NCBI GenBank assembly: GCA_947495695.1
Contig: CANLZP010000001.1
Span: forward strand, 1,199,069-1,263,068
Length of the DNA stretch: 64,000 bases
Reading direction: 5' to 3'
DNA from: an uncultured Erythrobacter sp.
GTDB taxonomy: Bacteria; Pseudomonadota; Alphaproteobacteria; Sphingomonadales; Sphingomonadaceae
The translations under genes and the position numbers were made by a program. Positions 41,035-49,143 of this stretch are shown piece after piece (position 1 is the stretch's first letter; the number at the start of each line of letters is the position of its first letter). The notes under the pieces were generated by a model. That model was not told the origin of the DNA and ran no database searches. It saw only the letters and a list, made by a program, of their open reading frames with translations.

Positions 41035-42831
41035 ATGACAAATGAACCGACAATTGGCGCGACGACTTCGACGGGAAAAGCCGGTTCCATAGCTAATTGC
41101 CTTGCCAAATTGTTAAATGACCCGCGCGGTGCGCTGACCGATGTGAATACGCTGCTGGGGCAATCGCCAAATGATCCGAGAGTTTTGAGGCTGGCGGCCA
41201 AAGTTCACCGGAAATTGGGTGAAGCGGATCAGGCGCATAAGGCAGAAATTGCAGCAATCCATCACAGTGGCAAGATCCCGAGCCTTGCGCTGGCCGCGAA
41301 GCAGATGGGCGCGCAAGAATTTGGCGAGGCGAGCCGCATATTGGCGGATTATTTGCGTCAAGAACCCGAAGATCTGGCCGCGCTAACGCTTTCGGCCGAA
41401 GCGGGCATTGCCATGGGCGTCGCTTACAAAGTTCTGCCGTTGCTAGAGCAGGTCCTGTCGCGCGCACCTTCATTTCTTAGAGCGCGCATCCTTTATGCCA
41501 ATGCTCTGTTGCTGACGGACAGGCTGTCCGATGCTCAGCGCATCATTGAACCGATCGTATCCCTGCGGCCAGACGATGCCGAAGTGGTCAATCTGCTTTC
41601 GCGTATTCATACAGAACGCGGTGACTATGCCGGGGCAACGAAGGCCAATCAACAACTGGTGAGGATTGATCGGGGATCTCCCGATGCCCTCACAAATCTA
41701 GGCGATAGTCTTCGCTTTGACGGAAAACGCGAAGAAGCTATCGCTGCCTATCGGCGCGCGATTGTGCAAGATGCCTCTCACGGGCGGGCATGGTGGAGCT
41801 TGGCTGATCTGGATCCGCGTGCTTTGACCCCAGACGACGTTGCACAAATTGGTGAAGCGCTTGTACGGCGAGGCGATCAACCAGAACACGCTGGCAATCT
41901 TCATTTTGCACTGGGTATCGCAGAGGATGCCCGAGGACACGCCGAGCAAGCCTTTGAACAGTTTGCTGCAGGCAATCGGCTGCGGCGCGTTGCGCAGCCT
42001 TACGATGCACAAAGCATCACCTCCCAGGTTGATCGCTATCTCGAGGCTTTAGGGAACAACCCCACCCCGCCCAGCCACACGGTTGACCCATCCGAGCCGG
42101 TGCCAATCTTTGTACTTGGTATGCCCAGAGCAGGCTCAACTTTGGTTGAACGGATGCTGGGCAGGCATTCCAGCATCGAAGCGTTGGGTGAGCTTTCGAT
42201 TGTAGCGCATATGGTCGACCGGGTTCGTAACGACGTGGGCGAAGATAAGCTTGAGCAGACTATTGCTGGGTTGGGCGAGCCTGCGCTGGCCAGCATGGGG
42301 CAATGGTATGTCGCCCGGGCGAAAGAGCGGATGAATTCGAAATCCGCATTCTTTGTAGACAAGTTGCACATGAACTGGCGCCATTTGCCGCTGATCCTGC
42401 GTATGCTGCCCCAGGCTCGAATTATCGATATCAGGCGCGGTGCGATGGACTGCTGCTGGTCGAATTTCAAAACGCTGTTTGCCCGCGGACATCCAGCCGC
42501 CAGCGACCTGGCCGATATTGGCCATTTCTATGCTGATTATGTTCGCCAAACAGACACATTAGCGCAAATCTATCCTGGCCGAATTCATCTTCAAAGCTAT
42601 GAGCAGTTGGTTGAAGCGATTGGTGATCAGGGTGAGGCAATGTTTGCCGCCATAGCGATACCCTTTGAGTCCCAAGTGCTGGAGTTTCACTTGTCGACGG
42701 AACCTGTCGCAACCGCGAGTAGCGAACAGGTCAGGAAACCTCTCAACCGCAAGGGTATTGGCGCCTGGAAAGCCTATGAGCCATGGCTGGGGCCATTGCG
42801 TGATGCGTTAGGAGACCAAGCGCGTGTCTGA
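41035..42831 (+). CDS. TPR repeat-sulfotransferase fusion protein
   Basis: This 598-aa protein joins TPR-like helical repeats (about residues 10-330, e.g. LAALTLSAEAGIAMG, ALTNLGDSLRFDGKREEAIAAYRRAI) to a sulfotransferase domain starting VPIFVLGMPRAGSTLVERMLGRH near residue 355, whose PRAGSTL loop binds the sulfate donor. RIIDIRRGAMDCCWSNF near residue 463 is the 3'-phosphate motif. This architecture is common in alphaproteobacteria, with unknown acceptors, perhaps proteins held by the TPR part. It starts 10 bp after the first sulfotransferase and overlaps the halogenase by 8 bp. Confidence 0.9.
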   Translation: MTNEPTIGATTSTGKAGSIANCLAKLLNDPRGALTDVNTLLGQSPNDPRVLRLAAKVHRKLGEADQAHKAEIAAIHHSGKIPSLALAAKQMGAQEFGEASRILADYLRQEPEDLAALTLSAEAGIAMGVAYKVLPLLEQVLSRAPSFLRARILYANALLLTDRLSDAQRIIEPIVSLRPDDAEVVNLLSRIHTERGDYAGATKANQQLVRIDRGSPDALTNLGDSLRFDGKREEAIAAYRRAIVQDASHGRAWWSLADLDPRALTPDDVAQIGEALVRRGDQPEHAGNLHFALGIAEDARGHAEQAFEQFAAGNRLRRVAQPYDAQSITSQVDRYLEALGNNPTPPSHTVDPSEPVPIFVLGMPRAGSTLVERMLGRHSSIEALGELSIVAHMVDRVRNDVGEDKLEQTIAGLGEPALASMGQWYVARAKERMNSKSAFFVDKLHMNWRHLPLILRMLPQARIIDIRRGAMDCCWSNFKTLFARGHPAASDLADIGHFYADYVRQTDTLAQIYPGRIHLQSYEQLVEAIGDQGEAMFAAIAIPFESQVLEFHLSTEPVATASSEQVRKPLNRKGIGAWKAYEPWLGPLRDALGDQARV

Positions 42832-44353
42832 TCCTCGCACACAGCCCCTGCGTAAGATACTTATCGTTGGCGGCGGTTCGGCAGGATGGATGGCGGCAAC
42901 GATGCTTTCACGGGTGTTGGGGCGCGTTGCAGAGATTGAATTGGTGGAGAGTGAAGCGCTCGGTGTGGTCGGGGTTGGCGAGGCAACAATTCCTCCGATC
43001 AGAAAGTTCAATCGGTTTTGCGGTGTTGATGAAGCCGCATTTCTGCGCGCCACCCGGGGCACTTTCAAAGTGGGCATCCAGTTCGAAAATTGGGGTGCCA
43101 TTGGTGATAGATATTTGCATGCTTTTGGGCGCGTAGGGCAAGAGCTCGATGCACTTGTCAGGATGCATCACTGGTGGCGCTTGGGTCAGCAGGCTAATGC
43201 GCCGGAATACCCGAAGTGGGAAGAATTATTCCTTGGGCGAGCTGCGACGGACTCAAATCGGTTTGGGCATGATCCGCGTAACCCCGGGCCATTGAGTGAA
43301 CTGTTGCCGCACGCCTATCACTTTGACGCCATCGCCTATGGTCAACATCTTCGCCAAATTGCTGAAAAACAGGGCGTAAAGCGCACTGAAGGCATCGTTG
43401 TCGATGTCGAACTGGCAGGCGAAACGGGCCATGTTCGAGCCGTCAAACTGGAAGACGGCCGCGAAATCAGTGCTGATTTGTTCATCGATTGCTCGGGCTT
43501 CAGGAGCATCTTGTTGGGCAAGGCGATGGACGAGCCATTTGACGATTGGAGCCGCTGGCTGCCGGCTGATCGCGCTGTGGTGGTCCAAAGCAAGTCAGAG
43601 GGGAATGACATTATTCCCGCGACACGGGCAATCGCTCATTCAGTGGGCTGGCAGTGGCGAATTCCGTTGCAGCATCGCGTGGGCAATGGGCACGTATACG
43701 CCAGCGCATTCTCGAATGATGAAGAGGCTGAGCAGCGGTTGCTGGGCCAATTGGACAGCGAGGCCATTGGAAGCCCAAGGGTCTTGCGCTTTGCTACAGG
43801 ACGCAGACAGCGGCCGTGGGTTGGCAATGTCGTCGGTTTAGGGTTGGCATCAGGCTTTCTTGAGCCTCTGGAATCCACCAGTATCCACCTGGTGCAGACC
43901 GCGCTCGAACGATTGGTAGAACTGCTACCTTCGCGCGCGATTGATCCGGCTTTGCGAGATCGTTTCAACACGCAAAGCGAGAATGAATGGTGTCAGGTGA
44001 GGGACCTCATCATTGCTCACTATAAGGTAACCCAGCGCGAAGATTCCGAATTTTGGCGGCATTGTTCGGCAATGGATGTGCCCGATTCATTGGCCGAGAA
44101 CATGGCCTTATGGAAAGATCACGGTGCCCTGACGATTGATGGCGGGCATCTATTCCAGCTTGGTTCTTGGTCTGCGGTTTTGATCGGACAGAACCTCCTG
44201 GCTCAAAGGGTTCACTCGCTGACAGCGCGCGTGGAGGACAAGGACATTGCACCGCGTATTCAAGAGCTTGCACACTCCTTGCGGGTAAAGGCAGCATCCC
44301 TGCCAAGCCATTCCGCTTTTCTCAGACAGATAGGGGCCTGGTCGGACGCCTAG
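42824..44353 (+). CDS. Flavin-dependent tryptophan-halogenase family protein
   Basis: This 509-aa protein has every key motif of flavin-dependent halogenases: FAD loop GGGSAG near residue 17, GEATIP near 53-58, the catalytic Lys in FKVGIQF (residue 82), the WQWRIP signature at 276-281 and the Glu in LEPLESTSIH (residue 350). It should halogenate an activated aromatic ring using reduced FAD, halide and oxygen. Related enzymes next to TonB receptors (e.g. BrvH and Xanthomonas homologues) prefer bromide and indole-type substrates in vitro, but their natural substrates are unknown. It starts at GTG and overlaps the TPR-sulfotransferase. No flavin reductase is adjacent. Confidence 0.93.
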   Translation: MSDPRTQPLRKILIVGGGSAGWMAATMLSRVLGRVAEIELVESEALGVVGVGEATIPPIRKFNRFCGVDEAAFLRATRGTFKVGIQFENWGAIGDRYLHAFGRVGQELDALVRMHHWWRLGQQANAPEYPKWEELFLGRAATDSNRFGHDPRNPGPLSELLPHAYHFDAIAYGQHLRQIAEKQGVKRTEGIVVDVELAGETGHVRAVKLEDGREISADLFIDCSGFRSILLGKAMDEPFDDWSRWLPADRAVVVQSKSEGNDIIPATRAIAHSVGWQWRIPLQHRVGNGHVYASAFSNDEEAEQRLLGQLDSEAIGSPRVLRFATGRRQRPWVGNVVGLGLASGFLEPLESTSIHLVQTALERLVELLPSRAIDPALRDRFNTQSENEWCQVRDLIIAHYKVTQREDSEFWRHCSAMDVPDSLAENMALWKDHGALTIDGGHLFQLGSWSAVLIGQNLLAQRVHSLTARVEDKDIAPRIQELAHSLRVKAASLPSHSAFLRQIGAWSDA

Positions 44354-44401
44354 CCCCTGGTTGGGGCAATATGCTGTCACGGTGCGCTGGGCCTGTGACG
44401 G

Positions 44402-44845
44402 TCAAGCGCGCATATCCTTGGATGATCCCAAACTGATATGAGAGGTTATGCTGGCAACCTGTGGTAGAACGCCCAAAGTGTCAGCATGGAAGTGTTTGTA
44501 GCTTTCCAGGCTGTCCACCTCGACCCGCAACAGATATTCCACCGAACCGGTGATATTGTGGCACTCGCGCACTTCTTCGGCACTCTCCATCGCCCGTTCG
44601 AAGTTGCGCGCGTCCTTTGCCAGATGGGCTGATAGGCCGACCATCACAAACACAACAATGTCTCCGCCTATGCGTGATCGGTCGAGAACCGCCCTGTAAC
44701 CAGAAATGCAACCGCCACTTTCGAGTTCTTGCACTCTGCGCAAACAGGCTGACGGCGACAAACCGATGGTGGCGGCAAGATTGACATTGCTGATTCGCCC
44801 ATCGCGCTCCAGAACGTGCAAGATTTTGCGGTCAATGCTGTCCAT
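44402..44845 (-). CDS. Lrp/AsnC family transcriptional regulator
   Basis: This 147-aa regulator has the N-terminal helix-turn-helix MDSIDRKILHVLERDGRISNVNLAATIGLSPSACLRRVQELE and a C-terminal RAM/AsnC ligand-binding domain ending TSHISLGSS. Such proteins sense amino acids. It is divergent from the indoleamine dioxygenase gene, so tryptophan or a derivative is the likely effector. The ATG at 44845 lies only six bases after a textbook promoter (-35 TTGTCA, 17 bp, -10 TATAAT), so its mRNA is probably leaderless; the ORF track's 44884 start lies upstream of that promoter's -10 box. Confidence 0.93.
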   Translation of the reverse strand: MDSIDRKILHVLERDGRISNVNLAATIGLSPSACLRRVQELESGGCISGYRAVLDRSRIGGDIVVFVMVGLSAHLAKDARNFERAMESAEEVRECHNITGSVEYLLRVEVDSLESYKHFHADTLGVLPQVASITSHISLGSSKDMRA

Positions 44846-44851
44846 TTTAGA

Positions 44852-44880
44852 ATTATATGCGAAAATGAGATCCCTGACAA
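44852..44880 (-). promoter_or_regulatory. Sigma-70 promoter of the Lrp-type regulator
   Basis: On the minus strand TTGTCA (44875-44880) and TATAAT (44852-44857) are 17 bases apart. Transcription should start at or beside the ATG at 44845, giving a leaderless message. Confidence 0.78.
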
Positions 44881-44914
44881 CCAACTATGCAAGGTAATTC
44901 GCCCTGTATTGCTA

Positions 44915-44939
44915 TATAATTGTGCTCTATCTGATAGAG
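44915..44939 (+). promoter_or_regulatory. -10 box and palindrome in front of the indoleamine dioxygenase gene
   Basis: A perfect TATAAT (44915-44920) has no good -35 box at the right distance, which suggests an activator-dependent promoter. The perfect inverted repeat CTCTATC-T-GATAGAG (44925-44939) covers the expected start site and part of the ribosome-binding site (AGAGG at 44936-44940). It may be an operator for the divergent Lrp-type regulator or a hairpin in the message. Confidence 0.55.
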
Positions 44940-44950
44940 GTCAATTCACT

Positions 44951-46147
44951 ATGTCGCAGTCAATCAACACAGTGCCGGGTATCAAGCCTCTGGAGCAATA
45001 CGACATGTCTGCCGAGCGCGGCTTTCTATGTCGCCATGATGCCTCGAACATTGATCTGCCGGATGGCTGGGGAGAAGCAGCAAGTGTTGCACGGCAATTG
45101 CCAAACATACTTCCCTCGGGGAGCATCCGGGCCTTCCTCAATGCGCATCTGCCAGATGCCGATGATTGTTCTGATGCATCGTCACTGAGCGATGCGCAGG
45201 CGCGCATGGCCACGGTGCATTACAGCTTCATGGTGCAATCCTACATCTGGGGCGAGGAGAGCTGCACAGACCGTTTGCCAGCTTGCCTCTCGGTTCCGAT
45301 GGTGGCGCTGGCTGATCGCCTTGGTCAGCAACCGCTGCTTACCTACAGTTCTTATGTGCTCGACAATTGGGCGCTGATCGATCCGGCTAAGCCCATTGGT
45401 TTGGACAATATCCAGATGCTGCAGAATTTTCTGGCTGGGCAGGACGAAGCCTGGTTCGTGCTGGTTCATGTCGCCATTGAAGCTTGTGCGGGCGGCGTCT
45501 TGTCCCGGTTCGCAGATATTCAGGCGGCGGTGGACAGCGGTGATGCGGCAGCAGCCCAAGAACAGCTGGAGCAAACGGCAACCATCTGGTCGCAGATCAA
45601 CGGCCTGTTTGATCGCATGCCCGAGCGGTGCGATCCCTATATCTATTTCGAGCGCGTGCGCCCCTATATTCACGGTTGGAAGGACAATCCGGCTTTGCCG
45701 AACGGCGTGATCTATGAAGGGGTTGAGCGCTATGGTTCGGCGGCCCAAGCCTTTCGCGGGCAGACCGGATCGCAGTCCTCCATCGTCCCTAGCATGGATG
45801 CTTTGTTGGGCGTGGGACATGCGGCAGATCCATTGCGCGAATATCTCGACCAGCTGCACGAATACCGGCCGCGAGGCCATCGGCGGTTTATCGATGATGT
45901 CCGTGCGACCAGTACTTTGCGCGATTTCGCCCAGAAGGTTCAATCGCATAGTCTCAATGAGGCATATAATGCCAATGTTCAGGCCGTTGCAGATTTTCGC
46001 TCGCGGCATCTCGAATATGCTGCGTCCTACATCAACAAGCAGGGCAAGCGCTCTGCTGGCAATGATACAGAAGTGGGTACAGGCGGCACGCCGTTCATGC
46101 GGTATTTGAAGAAGCATCGCGACGAGACGCAAGCCAGATTGCTGTAA
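44951..46147 (+). CDS. Indoleamine 2,3-dioxygenase
   Basis: This 398-aa heme enzyme opens the indole ring of tryptophan to give N-formylkynurenine. It aligns by eye with human IDO1 over the whole C-terminal half: YFERVRPYIHGWKDNPALPNG (Arg237 = human Arg231), AFRGQTGSQSS, YRPRGHRRFI, the proximal heme ligand His353 in FRSRHLEYAASYI, and GTGGTPFMRYL. The ATG at 44951 follows AGAGG. It is divergent from an Lrp-type regulator and 600 bp from a tryptophan-halogenase gene. Later kynurenine-pathway genes (formamidase, kynureninase) are not in the window. An MFS transporter follows. Confidence 0.93.
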   Translation: MSQSINTVPGIKPLEQYDMSAERGFLCRHDASNIDLPDGWGEAASVARQLPNILPSGSIRAFLNAHLPDADDCSDASSLSDAQARMATVHYSFMVQSYIWGEESCTDRLPACLSVPMVALADRLGQQPLLTYSSYVLDNWALIDPAKPIGLDNIQMLQNFLAGQDEAWFVLVHVAIEACAGGVLSRFADIQAAVDSGDAAAAQEQLEQTATIWSQINGLFDRMPERCDPYIYFERVRPYIHGWKDNPALPNGVIYEGVERYGSAAQAFRGQTGSQSSIVPSMDALLGVGHAADPLREYLDQLHEYRPRGHRRFIDDVRATSTLRDFAQKVQSHSLNEAYNANVQAVADFRSRHLEYAASYINKQGKRSAGNDTEVGTGGTPFMRYLKKHRDETQARLL

Positions 46148-46264
46148 TACGCTCCCGCAACGCTTCAACATTGGTCGGAAACTCTTGTTTTTCCGGTCGA
46201 ACCTGTTTGCCAACGCTGACGGGATAGACCAGTGTCCTCCCCAGTTCAGTTACTGGGAAGATTA

Positions 46265-47785
46265 ATGACCGCAACGGCAGCGCATGCACCGCCTTCAATT
46301 CTCCCGGAATCTGAAGGTTTCGGCACGGCAGGATACCGTTCCTATGTCCTGGGAATGCTGTTGGTCGTCTATATTTTCAACTTCATTGACCGAACTATCA
46401 TCAACATCCTGACCGAGCCGATTAAACTCAGCTTTGGATTGGAAGACTGGCAATTGGGCCTGTTGGGCGGTCCCGCTTTTGCGGTGCTTTATACCTTTAT
46501 CGGTATCCCGATCGCCCGAGGGGCCGAGCGATATAATCGCGTGATGATCATTGCCTCTGCGGTCGCGATCTGGAGTCTTTTTACCGTCCTGTGCGGTTTC
46601 GCCGTATCGTTCTTAATGCTGTTTCTGTTCCGTGTTGGGGTTAGCATAGGAGAGGCTGGCTGCACGCCGCCCGCCCAATCACTGATCGCCGATTATTTCA
46701 AACCGTCACGCAGAGCCACGGCTGTTTCGGTCTACGCTTTGGGCGTGCCAATCGGCAGTATGCTGGCATCGGTTTTCGGCGGGCAGTTGGCGGGCCTGGA
46801 CGGGGCGGAATTTGGCGCATGGATCAACTCCATGGGACTTGGCTTCCTTTTTGGGAGCATGGATTGGACTGACGTTGAGGGGTGGCGTGTTGCCTTTGTG
46901 GTGGTGGGCCTGCCAGGCCTTTTGCTCTCACTGCTGGTCTGGCGCAGCATTAAAGAGCCGCCGCGGGGATACACCGATCCAGCCGCGTTACAGGGTCTGA
47001 AGCAGGCCAGCTTCAAGGAGGCGCTGAGCGTCCTGGCTAAGAAGCCAGCCTATTGGCATGTCACATTCGGCGCGATGCTGGCATCCTTTGTCGGCTATGG
47101 CGTTGGGCAATTCACCACATCGTTCCTGATCCGCACGCATGGGCTTGCTATCGAAGATGCCTCTTTGTTGTTCGGATTGATTTTGGGCCTGATGGCGGCA
47201 ATCGGCGTGTTTTTATCCGGCTTTTTGGCTGACAAGATTTCACTACGCCACCCCAAGGCGCTGGTAGGAATACCGGCATTGGGACTGTTTGTGTCTGTTC
47301 CGCTCTATGTCTTCGGCTACATCGAATCCAATCTCTGGTTGGCAATGCCTGCGCTGATGGCCGCCGCTACGCTGCACTATTTCTATCTTGGGCCAATGTA
47401 TGCCGTTGCTGGCGGTGTGGTCGACAGCCGGATGCGCGCAACCGCGGTTGCGATCACGCTGTTTGTGGTGAACTTGTTGGGCTATGGGCTTGGACCGCCA
47501 TTGATCGGTATCCTGTCCACCGTTCTCAAGTCCGTATTCTTCAGCGGAAACGATCTCGGGTTGACGATAGAGGCATGCAAGCCGCTTCTCTCGATGGCGC
47601 CAGAAGCCAAGGCTGCATTGAGTTCCATCCAATTGGAAGCCCATGCGGCGTGTGCTTCGGCTGATGCGCGCGGGCTGCAATGGTCGATTGTGATATTTGT
47701 CTGCATCTACGCTTGGGCGGCGCTGCATTATCTGTTGGCAGGTCGGACTTTGCAACGCGATATGGCGGCATCGCCTGCGTCGTAA
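46265..47785 (+). CDS. MFS transporter, spinster-like
   Basis: This 506-aa transporter has 12 predicted helices and the spinster-type N-terminus VVYIFNFIDRTIINILTEPIKLSFGLEDWQLGLL, followed by the loop-2 motif IARGAERYNR. A long insertion near residues 175-210 extends one extracytoplasmic loop. The ATG at 46265 has GGGAAG upstream; a GTG at 46232 is an alternative. It lies between the dioxygenase and an acyl-CoA dehydrogenase pair on the same strand and probably moves an organic acid or hydrophobic catabolite. Substrate unknown. Confidence 0.9.
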   Translation: MTATAAHAPPSILPESEGFGTAGYRSYVLGMLLVVYIFNFIDRTIINILTEPIKLSFGLEDWQLGLLGGPAFAVLYTFIGIPIARGAERYNRVMIIASAVAIWSLFTVLCGFAVSFLMLFLFRVGVSIGEAGCTPPAQSLIADYFKPSRRATAVSVYALGVPIGSMLASVFGGQLAGLDGAEFGAWINSMGLGFLFGSMDWTDVEGWRVAFVVVGLPGLLLSLLVWRSIKEPPRGYTDPAALQGLKQASFKEALSVLAKKPAYWHVTFGAMLASFVGYGVGQFTTSFLIRTHGLAIEDASLLFGLILGLMAAIGVFLSGFLADKISLRHPKALVGIPALGLFVSVPLYVFGYIESNLWLAMPALMAAATLHYFYLGPMYAVAGGVVDSRMRATAVAITLFVVNLLGYGLGPPLIGILSTVLKSVFFSGNDLGLTIEACKPLLSMAPEAKAALSSIQLEAHAACASADARGLQWSIVIFVCIYAWAALHYLLAGRTLQRDMAASPAS

Positions 47786-47918
47786 GCGCGCAATCCAAGG
47801 CTTCGAAGAAGCGCTGAAGCGAAGGCAAAGCAACACGCAATGAGCCATTTTGCGCTTTGAGTGCGCGGCAAATCATGCCACGGAAAGCCAACAAAAGGAT
47901 TTTTCCGGAGAACTCTTC

Positions 47919-49115
47919 ATGAACCTTGAATTCACGGCTGAGGAAAACGCATTCCGAGACGAAGTGCGTGCTTTCATCAGCGACAATTATCCAGCCCAAT
48001 TGGCAGACTTCGGCATGCGCGAAGATATGTCACCGGAAGATATGGTCGCTTGGCACAAGGTCCTTGGCGAGAAGGGCTGGTCGGTTCCAGCATGGCCGAG
48101 CGAGTATGGCGGCACCGATTGGACTCCAACGCAGCGTTATATTTGGTCAGAGGAAAATGCCCGGATCAATGCCTTCATGCCGCTGCCGTTTGGTGTCTCG
48201 ATGGTTGGCCCGGTGATCTACACCTTCGGCAATGACGAACAAAAGGCTCAGCATCTGCCCGGCATCCGCAGCGGTGACGTGTGGTGGTGCCAAGGCTATT
48301 CAGAGCCGGGTGCTGGCTCGGACCTTGCCTCGCTCAAAACAACCGCGGTTCGCGATGGCGACCATTATGTGATCAACGGTCAAAAGACCTGGACCACGCT
48401 GGCGCAATATGCCGATTGGGGCTTTTTCCTGTGCCGCACCGATCCCGATGCGCCGAAGCCCCAGCAGGGCATCAGCTTTATCCTGGTCGATATGAAAACA
48501 CTTGGCGTTGAAGTGCGTCCTATCAAGCTCATCGATGGCGGTTACGAGGTCAATGAGACTTGGCTGACAGATGTTCGCGTGCCGGTGGAAAATCTGGTTG
48601 GCGAGGAAAACAAGGGGTGGACCTATGCCAAATTCCTGTTGGCGCATGAACGCAGCGGGATTGCCGGAGTGGCGCGTTCCAAACGCGGCGTTGAAAAGCT
48701 GCGCGAAATTGCTGGAGCTGAAATGCTGCATGGCGAGCCGCTGATCAATGATTTCGATTTTGCGCGCAAAGTAAGCCAACTTGAGATCGATCTTGCTGCA
48801 CTGGAAATTACCGAATTGCGCACCTTGGCAGGTGAGCAACAAGGCAAAGGGCCTGGACCAGAAAGTTCGATCCTGAAGATCAAAGGCACTGAAATTCAAC
48901 AGCGCCTGACCGAGCTCACGCTGGAGGCTGTCGGCCCCTATGGGGCGCCGCAATATGCCAGTATTTCGGGCGAAGGATCGAATGAATATCCGATCGGTCC
49001 CGAGCATGCGCATCACGCTGCATCGACCTATTTCAACATGCGTAAGACCTCTATTTACGGCGGATCAAACGAGATCCAGCGCAACATCATCACAAAAATG
49101 ATCCTCGGCCTTTAA
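47919..49115 (+). CDS. Acyl-CoA dehydrogenase (larger subunit-like of the second pair)
   Basis: This 398-aa enzyme has GYSEPGAGSDLASL near residue 146, GQKTWTT following, and the C-terminus SIYGGSNEIQRNIITKMILGL. As in the 1773 gene, the medium-chain catalytic-Glu position is Gly. The ATG at 47919 follows CGGAGAA; the ORF track's 47850 start is upstream of it. The next gene, 28 bp downstream, is the shorter partner, so this is a second likely heteromeric dehydrogenase of the same type as the first pair 45 kb away. Confidence 0.92.
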   Translation: MNLEFTAEENAFRDEVRAFISDNYPAQLADFGMREDMSPEDMVAWHKVLGEKGWSVPAWPSEYGGTDWTPTQRYIWSEENARINAFMPLPFGVSMVGPVIYTFGNDEQKAQHLPGIRSGDVWWCQGYSEPGAGSDLASLKTTAVRDGDHYVINGQKTWTTLAQYADWGFFLCRTDPDAPKPQQGISFILVDMKTLGVEVRPIKLIDGGYEVNETWLTDVRVPVENLVGEENKGWTYAKFLLAHERSGIAGVARSKRGVEKLREIAGAEMLHGEPLINDFDFARKVSQLEIDLAALEITELRTLAGEQQGKGPGPESSILKIKGTEIQQRLTELTLEAVGPYGAPQYASISGEGSNEYPIGPEHAHHAASTYFNMRKTSIYGGSNEIQRNIITKMILGL

Positions 49116-49143
49116 GGCTGCAGGCGATCACGGAGAGAAACAC

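Noticed and set aside
44354-44401. Bidirectional terminator between the halogenase and lrp genes (TGTCAC ... GTGACG)
   Set aside because: Arms are short with a wobble pair and no T-run; too weak to list.
42824-46147. Pyrrolnitrin-like (prnA-prnB) cluster
   Set aside because: The dioxygenase matches true IDO rather than PrnB, and no prnC or prnD homologue is present.
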